Below, piece by piece: positions 16,226 to 25,848 of a stretch of 64,000 nt of DNA. The translations under genes were made by a program, and so were the position numbers. Every line of letters begins with the position of its first letter. Within the stretch, counting starts at the first letter, position 1. A model generated the notes under the pieces. That model was not told the DNA's origin. It made no database searches and saw only the letters and a program-made list of their open reading frames with translations. Source of the DNA: an uncultured Sunxiuqinia sp. (GTDB taxonomy: Bacteria; Bacteroidota; Bacteroidia; Bacteroidales; Prolixibacteraceae); the NCBI RefSeq assembly GCF_963678245.1, contig NZ_OY782774.1, forward strand, positions 62,001 to 126,000, read 5' to 3'.

Positions 16226-17458
16226 TCACCCTCTCTTCTCCAATGCTTGCAGGCGTTGTAGTAGGGTTGGGTGCGAGTAGTGCACAAACACATAGGCCGG
16301 ATGTGGGCAAAGGTTACTTAGATTTTTAACCGATAGCTTTTTTAATGCAGAGGCCAATGGTTCACCGTCATAATGTTTGGCTGCAAAAGCATCCGCTTCA
16401 TATTCATTTTTGCGCGACAGCATATTCATACCAATCCCAATTATGGAGGACAGAGGTGAATATAAAATTCCAAATGCAATTAGTCCGATGTGAAAATTGG
16501 GTTTTGCCACGCCAAGTGCCTGTGAAAGCGCCGGGCTATTAATTAAGAGGGAAAAGACAAAGAGCATCAATCCGGTTTGCAAGATGCCAATGATTAAACT
16601 CCAGATAATGTGTTTCTTTTTGTAATGCCCAATTTCGTGAGCCAATACGGCAATCAGCTCCGGAATCTCCATGTCGTTGATTAAGGTGTCGTAAAGAACA
16701 ATCCTCTTTTTTGATCCCAATCCGGTAAAATATGCATTGGCTTTCGTTGATCGTTTGCTGCCGTCAATCACATAAATATTGTCGAGTTTGAAACCAACTT
16801 TACCTGCAAAGTTTTGAATGGCTTGCTTCAATTCCCCATCTTCCAGAGGAGTTTGTTTATTGAACAACGGAACAATCAAGCTCGAATAAAACATGGCCAT
16901 AAAAATGGAAAATACACTGATAACGATCCATACATAAATCCAAAACCATTGCCCGGTTTTTAGGTAGATGAAAATGATTAAGGCCAGTAAACCGCCTCCA
17001 ATAATAGCGCCCAGTAGCCAGCCTTTAATTTTGTCGAGTATATAGGTTTTTGCCGTTGTTTTATTAAATCCGAATTTCTCCTCGATAACAAAGGTGCTGT
17101 ATAAATCAAATGGGGTGTTGAGAATATCGGATGCCAGCATCAGAATGGCAAAGAAAAGCAGTGCCGACCAAATTGGATTGCTCGAAATATTCATCGCCCA
17201 ACCATTTACCAAAGCAAAGCCCTGAAAGAAAAACATCAGCATAATCAACAAGAAACTAAACGAACTGGTGAGCATGCCGAATCGATGGTTGGTTTTAGAG
17301 TACAGCTGTTGTTTTCGGTATTTTTCTTCGTCATAAATTCCTTTTACTCCTGCAGGCAATTGATCGCTCCAGCGTGTTGTATTTAAGTAGTCGAGGTATC
17401 GCTCGAATATGAAATCAAATGTCAGGATTCCGATAATGATCCAGAATAATGTTGTCAT
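16226..17458 (-). CDS. M48-family CAAX-type (Ste24-like) membrane metalloprotease
   Basis: An integral-membrane zinc protease of about 410 aa. Helices occupy ~1-20, ~60-110, ~150-195 and ~290-335. The zinc site AHEIGH (residues 273-278 from the chosen start) and the downstream glutamate in NEYEADAFA fit Ste24/HtpX-like M48 enzymes of quality control or peptide processing. The N-terminal FERYLDYLN region and total length match bacterial Ste24 homologues. I prefer the ATG at 17458 (MTTLFWIII); an ATG 8 codons upstream at 17482 is also possible. It precedes cinA in the same direction. Confidence 0.92.
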   Translation of the reverse strand: MTTLFWIIIGILTFDFIFERYLDYLNTTRWSDQLPAGVKGIYDEEKYRKQQLYSKTNHRFGMLTSSFSFLLIMLMFFFQGFALVNGWAMNISSNPIWSALLFFAILMLASDILNTPFDLYSTFVIEEKFGFNKTTAKTYILDKIKGWLLGAIIGGGLLALIIFIYLKTGQWFWIYVWIVISVFSIFMAMFYSSLIVPLFNKQTPLEDGELKQAIQNFAGKVGFKLDNIYVIDGSKRSTKANAYFTGLGSKKRIVLYDTLINDMEIPELIAVLAHEIGHYKKKHIIWSLIIGILQTGLMLFVFSLLINSPALSQALGVAKPNFHIGLIAFGILYSPLSSIIGIGMNMLSRKNEYEADAFAAKHYDGEPLASALKKLSVKNLSNLCPHPAYVFVHYSHPTLLQRLQALEKRG

Positions 17459-17546
17459 TGTTGATTGTGTTTTAAAATGCACCCAAAGGTAGAAAAGCCA
17501 TACAGAATGTTGAGTTTTCTATCGTTGATTTATGTTTATTTAAGAA

Positions 17547-18140
17547 TTATTTGGTTGCTACCAGTCGAATAACGTTGGCCAAACCTTTATGAAATGGCCC
17601 TTCATCTAGAACAACTTCTTGTTCCGTAATCTCCAGTTTTGAGAAATTGCCAAAATCTGCTTGTAGCTCTTCTTTCGAAAAAAGCATGCCAATGTCTCGT
17701 GGTCCACCTGTGTTATTATTAATCTGCTTTTTTGAAAAACCTTCTAAAATCAATGCTCCACCAGGTTTTAAGTAGCCTGCTAGTTTTTCGTGATAACTGC
17801 TTCTTTTGTCAGTAGGCATGTGGTTGAAAACTAGTCCGATGCAATCGAACGACTCACTTCCCAGCTCAATGGTGTCATAGGAATAGGTCAGGTATTTAAA
17901 CTCGACATGAAGTTGCTGCGCCAATTTTTCGGCTTTCTTTTTCCCTTCAATACTTGGATCAAAAGCGGTGACTAGCCAACCTGATTTTGCTGCGAATACC
18001 GCATTGCGTCCTTCTCCTTCGCCGGGGAGAAGAATTTTGCCCGGCGTTAGTTTTTGTAGTTCTTCTTTCAGAAAGTTGTTTGGTTCGATACCATACACAT
18101 ATTCTTCGCTTGAAAAGCGTTCGTCCCAGAAATTATTCAT
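17547..18140 (-). CDS. Class I SAM-dependent methyltransferase (TehB/UbiE-like)
   Basis: A 197-aa methyltransferase. The N-terminus FWDERFSSEEYVYG resembles TehB/thiol-methyltransferase-like proteins. The SAM-binding loop appears as LLPGEGEGRNAVFAAKSG (~37-54), with an acidic residue ending strand 2 (FDPS). The later LKPGGALILEGF is motif III. Proteins with this N-terminus often methylate small toxic compounds such as tellurite, selenium or thiols; the substrate here is not certain. It is between the FAD/Fe-S oxidoreductase and the M48 protease, all leftward with short gaps. Confidence 0.85.
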   Translation of the reverse strand: MNNFWDERFSSEEYVYGIEPNNFLKEELQKLTPGKILLPGEGEGRNAVFAAKSGWLVTAFDPSIEGKKKAEKLAQQLHVEFKYLTYSYDTIELGSESFDCIGLVFNHMPTDKRSSYHEKLAGYLKPGGALILEGFSKKQINNNTGGPRDIGMLFSKEELQADFGNFSKLEITEQEVVLDEGPFHKGLANVIRLVATK

Positions 18141-18196
18141 GAATCTATTTTTTACGAAATAACAAGAGTCGTGACTGTTTGTTTGTATTGTTAGGT

Positions 18197-21112
18197 TTAA
18201 CTTAAAGCATCATATAAAACTTCAACTGGATGCAATACTTTTCGTCCGGTTCCTTCGAGAATGTGATGGCGACATGATGTTCCCGGAGCTGAAATAATTT
18301 CTTGCTGTTGGGCTTCGCGCACTGCCGGGAATAAAACCAATTCACCAATTTTTTGGCTGAGCTCGTAATGTTCCTTTTCATAGCCAAAAGAACCGGCCAT
18401 TCCGCAACAGCCACTTGGGATTTCGGATACGATATAATTCTTGGGGATTTCCAACATCGTTTTTGTAGAGGCGGTACTTGCAATTGCTTTTTGCTGGCAA
18501 TGACCATGCAGCTTGATTGATTGTGTTGCCTTGGTGAAAAGCGATTGATTAATCTTTCCTTTTTCAAATTCGGAAGCAATAAACTCGTCAAACAGGAAGC
18601 TGTTTTTGGCCAATTCTTTCGCTTTCCCTTTCAAACGATCGTCAACCAGCTCCGGGTATTCATCTCGAAAAGCCAAAATCGCAGATGGCTCAATTCCGAT
18701 TAAAGGAGTTGAATCTGTCACTAACCCCATTAGTTGCTGAACGTTCTTTGAGGCAATTCCTTTAGCTGTTTTTATCAATCCTTTTGACAAGTAGGTTCTG
18801 CCGCTTTCACGATGTTTTGGTATTTCAACTTCGTAGCCCAACTTGTTGAGCAGCAAAATTGCTTTGATTCCAATATCGCTTTCGTTTTCATTGGTAAATT
18901 CATCAGCAAATAGATAAACTTTTCCCTTGTTCAAGCTCGCGCTGGGGCGAGGTTTAGCGTACCATTTTCGTAAGCTCAGTTTGGAAAGCTTTGGAAGATT
19001 ACGTTCAGGAGCAAAACCAATTGCCTTTTTAAGCGCATTGGTTGTCATTACAAAATTAGTTACGGTGCGAAAAGTTCTTCCTAAATTGTTTAATTGTGGT
19101 AGATAAGCGATTAGCCTGGTGCGTAATGGGATGCCATGAATCTCGTAGTAATGCTGCAAAAACTCGGCTTTAAACTTTGCCATGTCCACATTCGATGGGC
19201 ATTCGGCTTTGCACGCTTTACAGGAAATACATAGATCAAGGATATTGTAAATCTCCTCATGATCAAACGGATTACTTTTCTCTGAGCGGGTTAAAAACTC
19301 ACGTAGCACATTGGCTCGTCCCCGGGTGGTTTTGTCTTCATCTTTGGTGGCCATATAAGTCGGGCACATGCTACCACCAATTAAAACACTTTTGCGGCAA
19401 CCGCCCGTTCCGTTGCACTTTTCAATGGCTCTTAAAAAACCTTTGGTTTCGGAGAAGTCAAAGGTCGTGTCAAACTTTTTTGTTTCTCCAATTAAATACC
19501 GGAGATTTTCAGTAATGGGAGGGGTGTCTACTATTTTTCCGGGATTTAGGATATTGTCCGGATCCCAGGTTTGTTTCAGTTTTTTAATGAGTTGATAGTT
19601 TGCTTCACCAAGCATAAATGGGATAAATTCGCCACGTAATCTTCCATCGCCATGTTCGCCACTCAACGAACCTTTGTATTTTTTCACCAGAGTAGCAATC
19701 TCTTTGGCAATGGTGTGGTAAAGATCAACGTCAGATTCATCTTTCAAATTTAAAAGAGGACGTAAATGTATTTCTCCGGTTGCGATGTGGGCGTATTTCA
19801 CACAGCTTAATCCATATTTAGCAAGAATATCATCAAATTCCTTCATGTAGTCAGGCAAATAATCGGGCGCCACGGCGGTATCTTCAATTACCGTTGTACT
19901 TTGTCGGTCGCCCGCAATATTTGATAATAGCCCAAGGCCTGCTGTGCGAAGAGCCCATACACGTTTGATCATGTCGTTTCCTAGCACCAAGGGAAAATGA
20001 TAGCCAAGTCCTGCTTCACGAAAATCCTTTTCAAGTTTTTGGGCAATACGGCGAATTTCTTCTTCTGTATCTCTGGCAAATTCAATCATTAGCATCGCTT
20101 TCGGATCACCCTGAACGAAAAAGCGGTTTTTACGTTGTTCAATGTTTTCCTTTGTGCAGTTCATAATGATGTCATCCATCAACTCGATCGCACCAGGGTT
20201 GTGTTTTAGGGCAACCAAGTTGCCAAGGTAGGCTTCTTGCAGGCTATTAAAATGAGCGCAAACTAATCCCTTGTGTTTTGGAGGAAGGGGAATTAGGTTG
20301 AGTTTGATTTGAGTGGTGAATGCTAATGTTCCTTCACTTCCGGCCAGCAGTTTGCAAACGTTAATAGGTTCTCCATTTTTTGTAAATGGATCGGTTTCAA
20401 GCAAGATGTCGATCGCATACCCGTTGTTTCGCCGTTTTACTTTTGGGTCAGGATACTCGCTCCTGATATTTTCCTGATTGTTGGTATTTGAAAGCGTTTC
20501 ATACAGGTTCTTATAGATTCGCGTTTCCAAACTGTCTTGCTTGTCGTTGCATTTAGCCAGGAATTCCTCCGTATTCAACGTCTTAAAAACGACATCAGAC
20601 CCATTAGAAAGAATGCAGTTTGCTTCCAGGATATGATCGCGGGCACTTCCATAAATCAGCGAATGCAGCCCGCAAGAGTTGTTCCCCACCATACCGCCAA
20701 TGCAACAACGGTTGGCGGTTGATGTTTCAGGGCCAAACTGTAATCCGTGTGGAGCCAGATACATATTTAGTTCCGTCAGGTTTACTCCCGGTTCAACGAT
20801 CACCCAATTCTCATCGACATTGAGTTCAATGATCCTGTTCATGTATTTAGAAACATCAATCACAATACCCTTTCCAACAACCTGGCCGGCAAGCGATGTT
20901 CCGCCGGCTCGCGGAATTACTGAGGTTTTGTGCTTACGGGCAAAGGCAATAATTTGACGAATGTCTTCTTTATTTCTTGGTTTGCAAACAGCTTGTGGAA
21001 TTTCGCGGTACGAGGAAGCATCGGTGGCGTAAATAACTTTTTGCACATTGTCTGTATAGACATCACCTTCCAGTTTTTGTTTTAATTCCAGAAACAGATC
21101 ATTTGTGTTCAT
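18197..21112 (-). CDS. Large FAD-linked oxidase / Fe-S / CCG fusion oxidoreductase (YdiJ/GlcD-GlcF-like)
   Basis: A 971-aa fusion. The N-terminal FAD_binding_4 domain (~30-200; PRAGGTSLAGQVVG, IGGMVGNNSCG) is followed by the FAD-oxidase C domain (to ~530; SGEHGDGRLRGEF). An Fe-S segment with CNGTGGC (~565) and CISCKACKAECPSNV (~640) follows, then a CCG-type heterodisulfide-reductase domain (HGHCQQKA ~875, SGCCGMAG ~913). It probably oxidises a 2-hydroxyacid such as D-lactate, glycolate or D-2-hydroxyglutarate and passes electrons to a membrane or soluble carrier. There is no transmembrane helix. The substrate is not determined by sequence. Confidence 0.9.
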   Translation of the reverse strand: MNTNDLFLELKQKLEGDVYTDNVQKVIYATDASSYREIPQAVCKPRNKEDIRQIIAFARKHKTSVIPRAGGTSLAGQVVGKGIVIDVSKYMNRIIELNVDENWVIVEPGVNLTELNMYLAPHGLQFGPETSTANRCCIGGMVGNNSCGLHSLIYGSARDHILEANCILSNGSDVVFKTLNTEEFLAKCNDKQDSLETRIYKNLYETLSNTNNQENIRSEYPDPKVKRRNNGYAIDILLETDPFTKNGEPINVCKLLAGSEGTLAFTTQIKLNLIPLPPKHKGLVCAHFNSLQEAYLGNLVALKHNPGAIELMDDIIMNCTKENIEQRKNRFFVQGDPKAMLMIEFARDTEEEIRRIAQKLEKDFREAGLGYHFPLVLGNDMIKRVWALRTAGLGLLSNIAGDRQSTTVIEDTAVAPDYLPDYMKEFDDILAKYGLSCVKYAHIATGEIHLRPLLNLKDESDVDLYHTIAKEIATLVKKYKGSLSGEHGDGRLRGEFIPFMLGEANYQLIKKLKQTWDPDNILNPGKIVDTPPITENLRYLIGETKKFDTTFDFSETKGFLRAIEKCNGTGGCRKSVLIGGSMCPTYMATKDEDKTTRGRANVLREFLTRSEKSNPFDHEEIYNILDLCISCKACKAECPSNVDMAKFKAEFLQHYYEIHGIPLRTRLIAYLPQLNNLGRTFRTVTNFVMTTNALKKAIGFAPERNLPKLSKLSLRKWYAKPRPSASLNKGKVYLFADEFTNENESDIGIKAILLLNKLGYEVEIPKHRESGRTYLSKGLIKTAKGIASKNVQQLMGLVTDSTPLIGIEPSAILAFRDEYPELVDDRLKGKAKELAKNSFLFDEFIASEFEKGKINQSLFTKATQSIKLHGHCQQKAIASTASTKTMLEIPKNYIVSEIPSGCCGMAGSFGYEKEHYELSQKIGELVLFPAVREAQQQEIISAPGTSCRHHILEGTGRKVLHPVEVLYDALS

Positions 21113-21419
21113 AGGAGAATTCTTGGTGCGACGAACAAAATTATCAATTTATTTGAGCTGAAAGAATATTCAGATTCTATTAATTCTCAATTAATTTTCA
21201 GAAAAAATTAACATAGCATATGTCTACATGCGTAAAGCTAGATAGATCAATGCAATCGATTGCTCAATACGTTGTGGTTTTTCGTCTAAATAGCTATAAG
21301 TCCTTTATTATTGGAGGGGTTAACAAATAATTAGCACACATTGGGGATATCAACTGGTAATTTTCCTTACTTTTGTATTTGAATATTTTACTCAAAAGTT
21401 AAAAATCTTAAACTTTCAG
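21113..21419. other. Divergent intergenic region between the FAD/Fe-S gene and pta
   Basis: This 307-bp AT-rich spacer carries promoters for both directions. A perfect 12-bp palindrome GCAATCGATTGC lies at 21252-21263, and a TAnnTTTG box at 21368-21375 serves the pta direction. No open frame of note is seen. Confidence 0.6.
21368..21375 (+). promoter_or_regulatory. Bacteroidota-type -7 box upstream of pta
   Basis: TACTTTTG matches the Bacteroidota sigma-ABfr consensus TAnnTTTG exactly. A weak TTGG-like upstream element lies about 23 bp before it. The predicted start would give a leader of about 40 nt. Confidence 0.45.
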
Positions 21420-22424
21420 ATGAAACTACTTGAACGTGTTATTAAGAACGCCCAAAGTTATCAAAAGCGTATTGTTCTTCCAGAAGGAATAGAACCTCGG
21501 ACTCTGAGAGCCACAGAAATCATCTTAAATGAAAATATTGCCCGGATTATTTTATTGGGAAATCCGGGAGAGATTATGCAGGCAGCTGAAGACCTGGGAG
21601 TCAATATTAAAGGTGCTGTACTGATTGATCCGAAAACTGATGAACGTCGGTCAGCCTATGCTGACTTGATGGTCGAAATCAGAAAATCAAAAGGATTGAC
21701 TAAGGAACAGGCATTGGAAATGTTGAACGACCCATTGGTGTTTGCTCCGTTGATGATTAAAAGTGGTGATGCAGATGGAGAAATTGCCGGTGCAATAAAT
21801 GCAACAGGTGACGTCCTACGTCCGGCTTTCCAGTTTGTAAAAACGTTGCCGGGAGTGAGTGTTGTTTCCGGTGCTTTCCTGATGTTTGTAAACGATCCTC
21901 ATTTTGGACATGATGGAATTTTAGTTTTTGCCGATTGCGCAGTAATGCCCGATCCGGATGAACGACAGTTAGCCGAAATTGCGGTGACCACTGCTGGTAC
22001 CGCAAAAGCCCTTGTTGGCATGGAACCTCGGGTGGCCATGTTGAGCTTCTCGACTAAAGGAAGTGCGAAGCATGAGCGTGTTGACAAGGTGGTAAATGCC
22101 ACAAGAATAGCTAAGGAGCTAGACGGCGAGTTAAAAATCGATGGTGAATTGCAGTTGGACGCAGCGCTTATACCTGAGGTTGCCAAGTTAAAAGCTCCGG
22201 ATAGTGAAGTTGCTGGTCGTGCAAACGTATTGGTTTTCCCTGGACTTGAAGCAGCAAATATTGGTTATAAATTAGTACAACGTTTATCGCAAGCAGAAGC
22301 TATTGGTCCGGTATTACAGGGAATGGCAGCTCCGATTAATGATCTGTCGAGAGGTTGTTCGGTAAGTGATATCGTAAATATGGTGGCAATTACCTCCAAC
22401 CAGGCTGCTGCAATGTTCAAATAA
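21420..22424 (+). CDS. pta: Phosphate acetyltransferase
   Basis: A 334-aa short-form Pta, which interconverts acetyl-CoA and acetyl phosphate in the cytoplasm. The PTA_PTB fold is clear: RIVLPEGIEPRTLRA near the start, KSGDADGEIAGA (~117-128), and the C-terminal motifs VLVFPGLEAANIGYKLVQRL and GPVLQGMAAPINDLSRG. It lacks the N-terminal regulatory domain of long Ptas. It begins a set with a dehydrogenase (17 bp downstream) and ackA, which supports acetate formation with ATP gain. A related Ptb occurs 2.5 kb downstream. Confidence 0.93.
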   Translation: MKLLERVIKNAQSYQKRIVLPEGIEPRTLRATEIILNENIARIILLGNPGEIMQAAEDLGVNIKGAVLIDPKTDERRSAYADLMVEIRKSKGLTKEQALEMLNDPLVFAPLMIKSGDADGEIAGAINATGDVLRPAFQFVKTLPGVSVVSGAFLMFVNDPHFGHDGILVFADCAVMPDPDERQLAEIAVTTAGTAKALVGMEPRVAMLSFSTKGSAKHERVDKVVNATRIAKELDGELKIDGELQLDAALIPEVAKLKAPDSEVAGRANVLVFPGLEAANIGYKLVQRLSQAEAIGPVLQGMAAPINDLSRGCSVSDIVNMVAITSNQAAAMFK

Positions 22425-22441
22425 ATTTAGTAAAAGTTAAA

Positions 22442-23413
22442 ATGGCTAGTGAATTAATACATGAACCAATTGAAGAATTTGGTTTAATAAAGAAAAAGGT
22501 ATCAAAATCGCTGTTTTCTAAAATTGGTATTGTTGGATGTGGACTTGTCGGACAGAATATTGCCCGTGTAGCTAGTTTCTACGGCATTGAAGTTGTCTTC
22601 ATCGAAGTTAGCGAAGAAAAAGTACGAGAAGCATACAAAAATATCGGTAAAATCCTTGACAATCGTATCGAGCATTGGGGATTAACCGAAAGTGAAAAAA
22701 GAGCAATCCTGGCGAGAATCAAAGGATCGTTAGATTATAAAGATCTTGCAGGATGCGATTTCGTGGTTGAAGCCATTCGCGCTGTCGACCGCGGTGGAAA
22801 AATCAAAGAGCGTAAAAAGATTTTCAAGAAGATTGAAAAAGTCGTTCATCACGATTGTATTATTGGAACAAACTCAACGACAATCGTGATTACCGAGCTT
22901 TCTTCTGAAATGAAACACAAAGATCGTTGTGTAAGTCTGCACTTTTTGGTTTCGTCACGCGAAGCCCGTATCATGGAGGTTGTAAAAGGACTTTATACAT
23001 CCGAAGAGGCATATGATAAAGTTTGCAAGTTTGTTAAACTTATCAATCGTAAAATTGTACCCGTTGAAGAATCAGCTGGATTGGTCAGTGTTCGTCTCTT
23101 TGTTGTCTTGTTAAACGAAGCTTGTGAAATTTTGTTGGAAGGTGTTGCAAATATGGAAGACATTGATGCTACAATGAAAATAGGTCTTGGAATGAGATTA
23201 GGTCCTTTTGAAGTAGCTGATAAAATGGGATTGGATAAAATTGTTCGCTGGATGGAAAATATCTACAGCGAATTTGGTGATGTTCATTACAAACCATCTC
23301 CTTACATTAAACGCCTTGTTCGGGCCAAACAATTGGGTATAGCTTCAGGAAAAGGATTTTATGAGTATGATGAGGATGGAAATCGGATTAAAGGTTCAGC
23401 CAATAATTGTTAA
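22442..23413 (+). CDS. 3-hydroxyacyl-CoA dehydrogenase-family protein with altered active-site motifs
   Basis: A 323-aa HAD-type protein. The NAD fold has GCGLVG at 32-37, followed by the HCDH C-terminal domain (~210-315; GLGMRLGPFEVADKMGLD). By family it would reduce acetoacetyl-CoA to 3-hydroxybutyryl-CoA. His167 and Glu179 of the catalytic pair are present. However, the usual HFxNPxPxMxLVEV segment reads HFLVSSREARIMEV, and the usual VVNR segment reads VSVR (215-218), so the active-site Asn is Val. It may act on a different substrate or be regulatory. The position between pta and ackA, and before ptb-buk, suggests a role in acyl-CoA fermentation. Confidence 0.75.
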   Translation: MASELIHEPIEEFGLIKKKVSKSLFSKIGIVGCGLVGQNIARVASFYGIEVVFIEVSEEKVREAYKNIGKILDNRIEHWGLTESEKRAILARIKGSLDYKDLAGCDFVVEAIRAVDRGGKIKERKKIFKKIEKVVHHDCIIGTNSTTIVITELSSEMKHKDRCVSLHFLVSSREARIMEVVKGLYTSEEAYDKVCKFVKLINRKIVPVEESAGLVSVRLFVVLLNEACEILLEGVANMEDIDATMKIGLGMRLGPFEVADKMGLDKIVRWMENIYSEFGDVHYKPSPYIKRLVRAKQLGIASGKGFYEYDEDGNRIKGSANNC

Positions 23414-23542
23414 TAGTCAATCTCAAAACGTTGATCAAACAGGAGAACGATTATTAGGGAGCTCCATGCATTGGTCTCCTAAATCAAAAAAAGAACAGCT
23501 TAATACGAAAGTTGCACCTCGTTAAATTGAAAAAATATACAC

Positions 23543-24751
23543 ATGAAAATTCTGGTTTTAAACTGCGGTAGCAGTTCAATAAAATATCAGCTCTTCAACA
23601 TGGATGACCAATCGGTTATTGCAAAAGGAGGAGTAGAAAAAATAGGCATGAAAGGTTCATTTTTGAAGCACAATCATGCTGACGGACGTAAAATAATGTT
23701 TGAAGGAGAAATTCTGGATCACAAAAGTGGTATCGAATACATTCTGGGAATTTTGACCAGCCAAAAGTATGGTTGTTTGGAAAGTCTGGAAGAAATTGAT
23801 GCTGTTGGACATCGTGTTGTTCATGGTGGTGAGTATTTCCATGATAGTGAATTGATAACTCATGAAGTTATCGATGCTCTTGTGAAATGTACTGATTTAG
23901 CGCCTTTGCATAATCCGCCAAACTTAAAAGGTATAGAGGCTATGGAAGAGCTGATTCCTGGAATTCCTCAGGTTGGTGTTTTCGATACTGCTTTTCACCA
24001 AACAATGGAGCCTAAATCATACATGTACGGTATTCCGCATGTGTTGTATGAAAAATACAGTATTCGTCGCTATGGTTTTCATGGCACCAGCCATCGTTAT
24101 GTTACAAAACGTGCTTGTGATCTTTTGGGGCGTGATTACGAAAATCAGAAAATTATTTCTTGTCATTTGGGTAACGGAGCTTCTGTTGCTGCCATTAAAG
24201 ACGGTAAGTCCTATGATACCTCCATGGGCTTTACACCTCTTGAGGGATTGGTAATGGGAACCCGTTCTGGTGATTTGGATATTGGTGTAGCAACTTACAT
24301 CATGGAAAAGGAAGAGCTCGGATTAAAATCGGCTAATACGCTGTTTAATAAACATAGTGGCATGCTTGGATTATCAGGAGTGTCTTCTGATATGAGAGAG
24401 ATTGAAGAAGCTGCCGAAGAAGGGAACGAACGAGCCAGAGTAGCTTTAGAAATTTACGATTATCGTGTTAAAAAATATATCGGTTCATACATGGCTGGTA
24501 TGGGCGGATTAGATGTGTTAATTTTTACCGGTGGAATTGGGGAGAACGCTGATACAACACGTAGAGGAGTTGCCGGAGATTTGGAAGCGTTGGGGATCAA
24601 AATTGATCCTGAAAAAAATGACGGATTCCGCGGAGAGGGGGTTATAAGTACTGATGATTCTCCAGTGACAGTTATCGTTGTTCCTACCAATGAAGAATTA
24701 ATGATTGCTCTTGATACCGAGAAAAAAGTTTTGAGCCATGCCAAAGTGTAA
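23543..24751 (+). CDS. ackA: Acetate kinase
   Basis: A 402-aa acetate kinase converting acetyl phosphate plus ADP to acetate plus ATP. Family signatures are present: LVLNCGSSSIKYQLF at the start, VGHRVVHGGEYF (~92), VFDTAFHQTM, GFHGTSHRYV (~181), CHLGNGASV, GTRSGDLDIG, and FTGGIGENA near residue 328. Length is standard. It lies 129 bp after the dehydrogenase. A hairpin terminator at 24811-24846 ends this part of the block. Confidence 0.97.
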   Translation: MKILVLNCGSSSIKYQLFNMDDQSVIAKGGVEKIGMKGSFLKHNHADGRKIMFEGEILDHKSGIEYILGILTSQKYGCLESLEEIDAVGHRVVHGGEYFHDSELITHEVIDALVKCTDLAPLHNPPNLKGIEAMEELIPGIPQVGVFDTAFHQTMEPKSYMYGIPHVLYEKYSIRRYGFHGTSHRYVTKRACDLLGRDYENQKIISCHLGNGASVAAIKDGKSYDTSMGFTPLEGLVMGTRSGDLDIGVATYIMEKEELGLKSANTLFNKHSGMLGLSGVSSDMREIEEAAEEGNERARVALEIYDYRVKKYIGSYMAGMGGLDVLIFTGGIGENADTTRRGVAGDLEALGIKIDPEKNDGFRGEGVISTDDSPVTVIVVPTNEELMIALDTEKKVLSHAKV

Positions 24752-24810
24752 GTTTTATATTTGATATTATTGAAATCTGAAACTTCATAGTACAATATAT
24801 TTTACAATTA

Positions 24811-24848
24811 ACATCCGATGCATTTTATGCGTCGGATGTTTTGTTTTA
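24811..24848 (+). terminator. Rho-independent terminator after ackA
   Basis: A 12-bp stem (24811-24822 with 24828-24839, one G-T pair) and a 5-nt loop are followed by TTTTGTTTTAT. It separates pta-hbd-ackA from ptb-buk. Confidence 0.85.
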
Positions 24849-24935
24849 TGGGGTTTAATAACATTTTTTAGATTGACTTTTGTTCTGTACTTTCAATTAT
24901 TCTTATCGTAATTTTCAAGTCCTTAAAGTATTGTT

Positions 24936-25844
24936 ATGAGTGTAAAACATTTATCAGATCTGTATCAATTAGCCCAAAATAGAAAACCGATCAAAACGAT
25001 TGTCGTTGCTAATGGGATTGATGAACATAGCATTGAATCTATCTGGAAAGCTCATCAGTTGGGTATTGCCAAAATTATACTAACGGGAGATCGTGAGCGA
25101 ATAGAGGATGCCTGCAAAACACTGGATATCACTATTGGCGAGTTGCAGATCATTGAGGCTTCAGATGATGAGGATGCAGCACGGAAATCCGTTGATATGG
25201 TGAGAAAAGGGAACGCAGATATTTTGATGAAGGGTTTGATAAATACTAATAAATATATGTGGGCAATTCTGAATAAGGAGTTGGGGCTGGTTAATTCGGG
25301 AGATTTAATAACGCACATTACTTTGTTAGAAAATCCCAATTATCATAAACTGCTTTTGGCTAGTGATGTGGCGATTATTCCATTTCCTAGTTTGAAACAA
25401 AAAGAAGTGATGATCAAATACCTGATTGAAGTTGGTCATAAACTGGGAATTGATGAACCGAAAGTGGCTATAATTGCACCGACAGAGCAAGTGATTGATT
25501 CAATTCCATCGTGTGCTGACGCTGCCAAGTTGAAAATTAGAGGAGAGGATGGCTATTTTAAAGGCGGTATAGTTGATGGTCCTATGGCGCTTGATGTAGC
25601 TATAGATCCAGAATCTGCTAAAATCAAAAAGATCACTTCTGCTTGTGCCGGAGATGCAGACTGTTTGCTTTTTCCCAGCATCGATTCTGGAAATGTTTTT
25701 TATAAAACCAACACCAAACTTTGTCATGCCAACCAGGCTGCAGTGGTTTTCGGTGGAAAAGTTCCCATTGTGTTATCATCGCGCGGAGATGACACACAAA
25801 CAAAGTTAAACTCGATTGTGTTAGCAGTATTATTGAGTAATTAG
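24936..25844 (+). CDS. ptb: Phosphate butyryltransferase
   Basis: A 302-aa PTB of the PTA_PTB fold, predicted to convert butyryl-CoA (or a branched acyl-CoA) to the acyl phosphate. Features include NADILMKGLINTNKYMWAIL (~93-112), an HITLLENPNYHKLL segment, and a C-terminal region with FPSIDSGNVFYKTNTKL and ANQAAVVFGGKVPIVLSSRGD. It is 4 bp upstream of the butyrate kinase gene, so the two are coupled. The short size and the kinase partner distinguish it from the true Pta at 21420. Confidence 0.93.
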   Translation: MSVKHLSDLYQLAQNRKPIKTIVVANGIDEHSIESIWKAHQLGIAKIILTGDRERIEDACKTLDITIGELQIIEASDDEDAARKSVDMVRKGNADILMKGLINTNKYMWAILNKELGLVNSGDLITHITLLENPNYHKLLLASDVAIIPFPSLKQKEVMIKYLIEVGHKLGIDEPKVAIIAPTEQVIDSIPSCADAAKLKIRGEDGYFKGGIVDGPMALDVAIDPESAKIKKITSACAGDADCLLFPSIDSGNVFYKTNTKLCHANQAAVVFGGKVPIVLSSRGDDTQTKLNSIVLAVLLSN

Positions 25845-25848
25845 AACT

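Noticed and set aside
16185-16310. N-terminal extension of the CinA frame (42 extra residues)
   Set aside because: The extension is not like the family, runs into the M48 gene, and the internal ATG at 16184 gives the normal start.
23414-23542. Imperfect inverted repeat between the dehydrogenase and ackA genes (around 23452-23486)
   Set aside because: The stem needs a bulge and there is no clear T-run, so a terminator is not supported.
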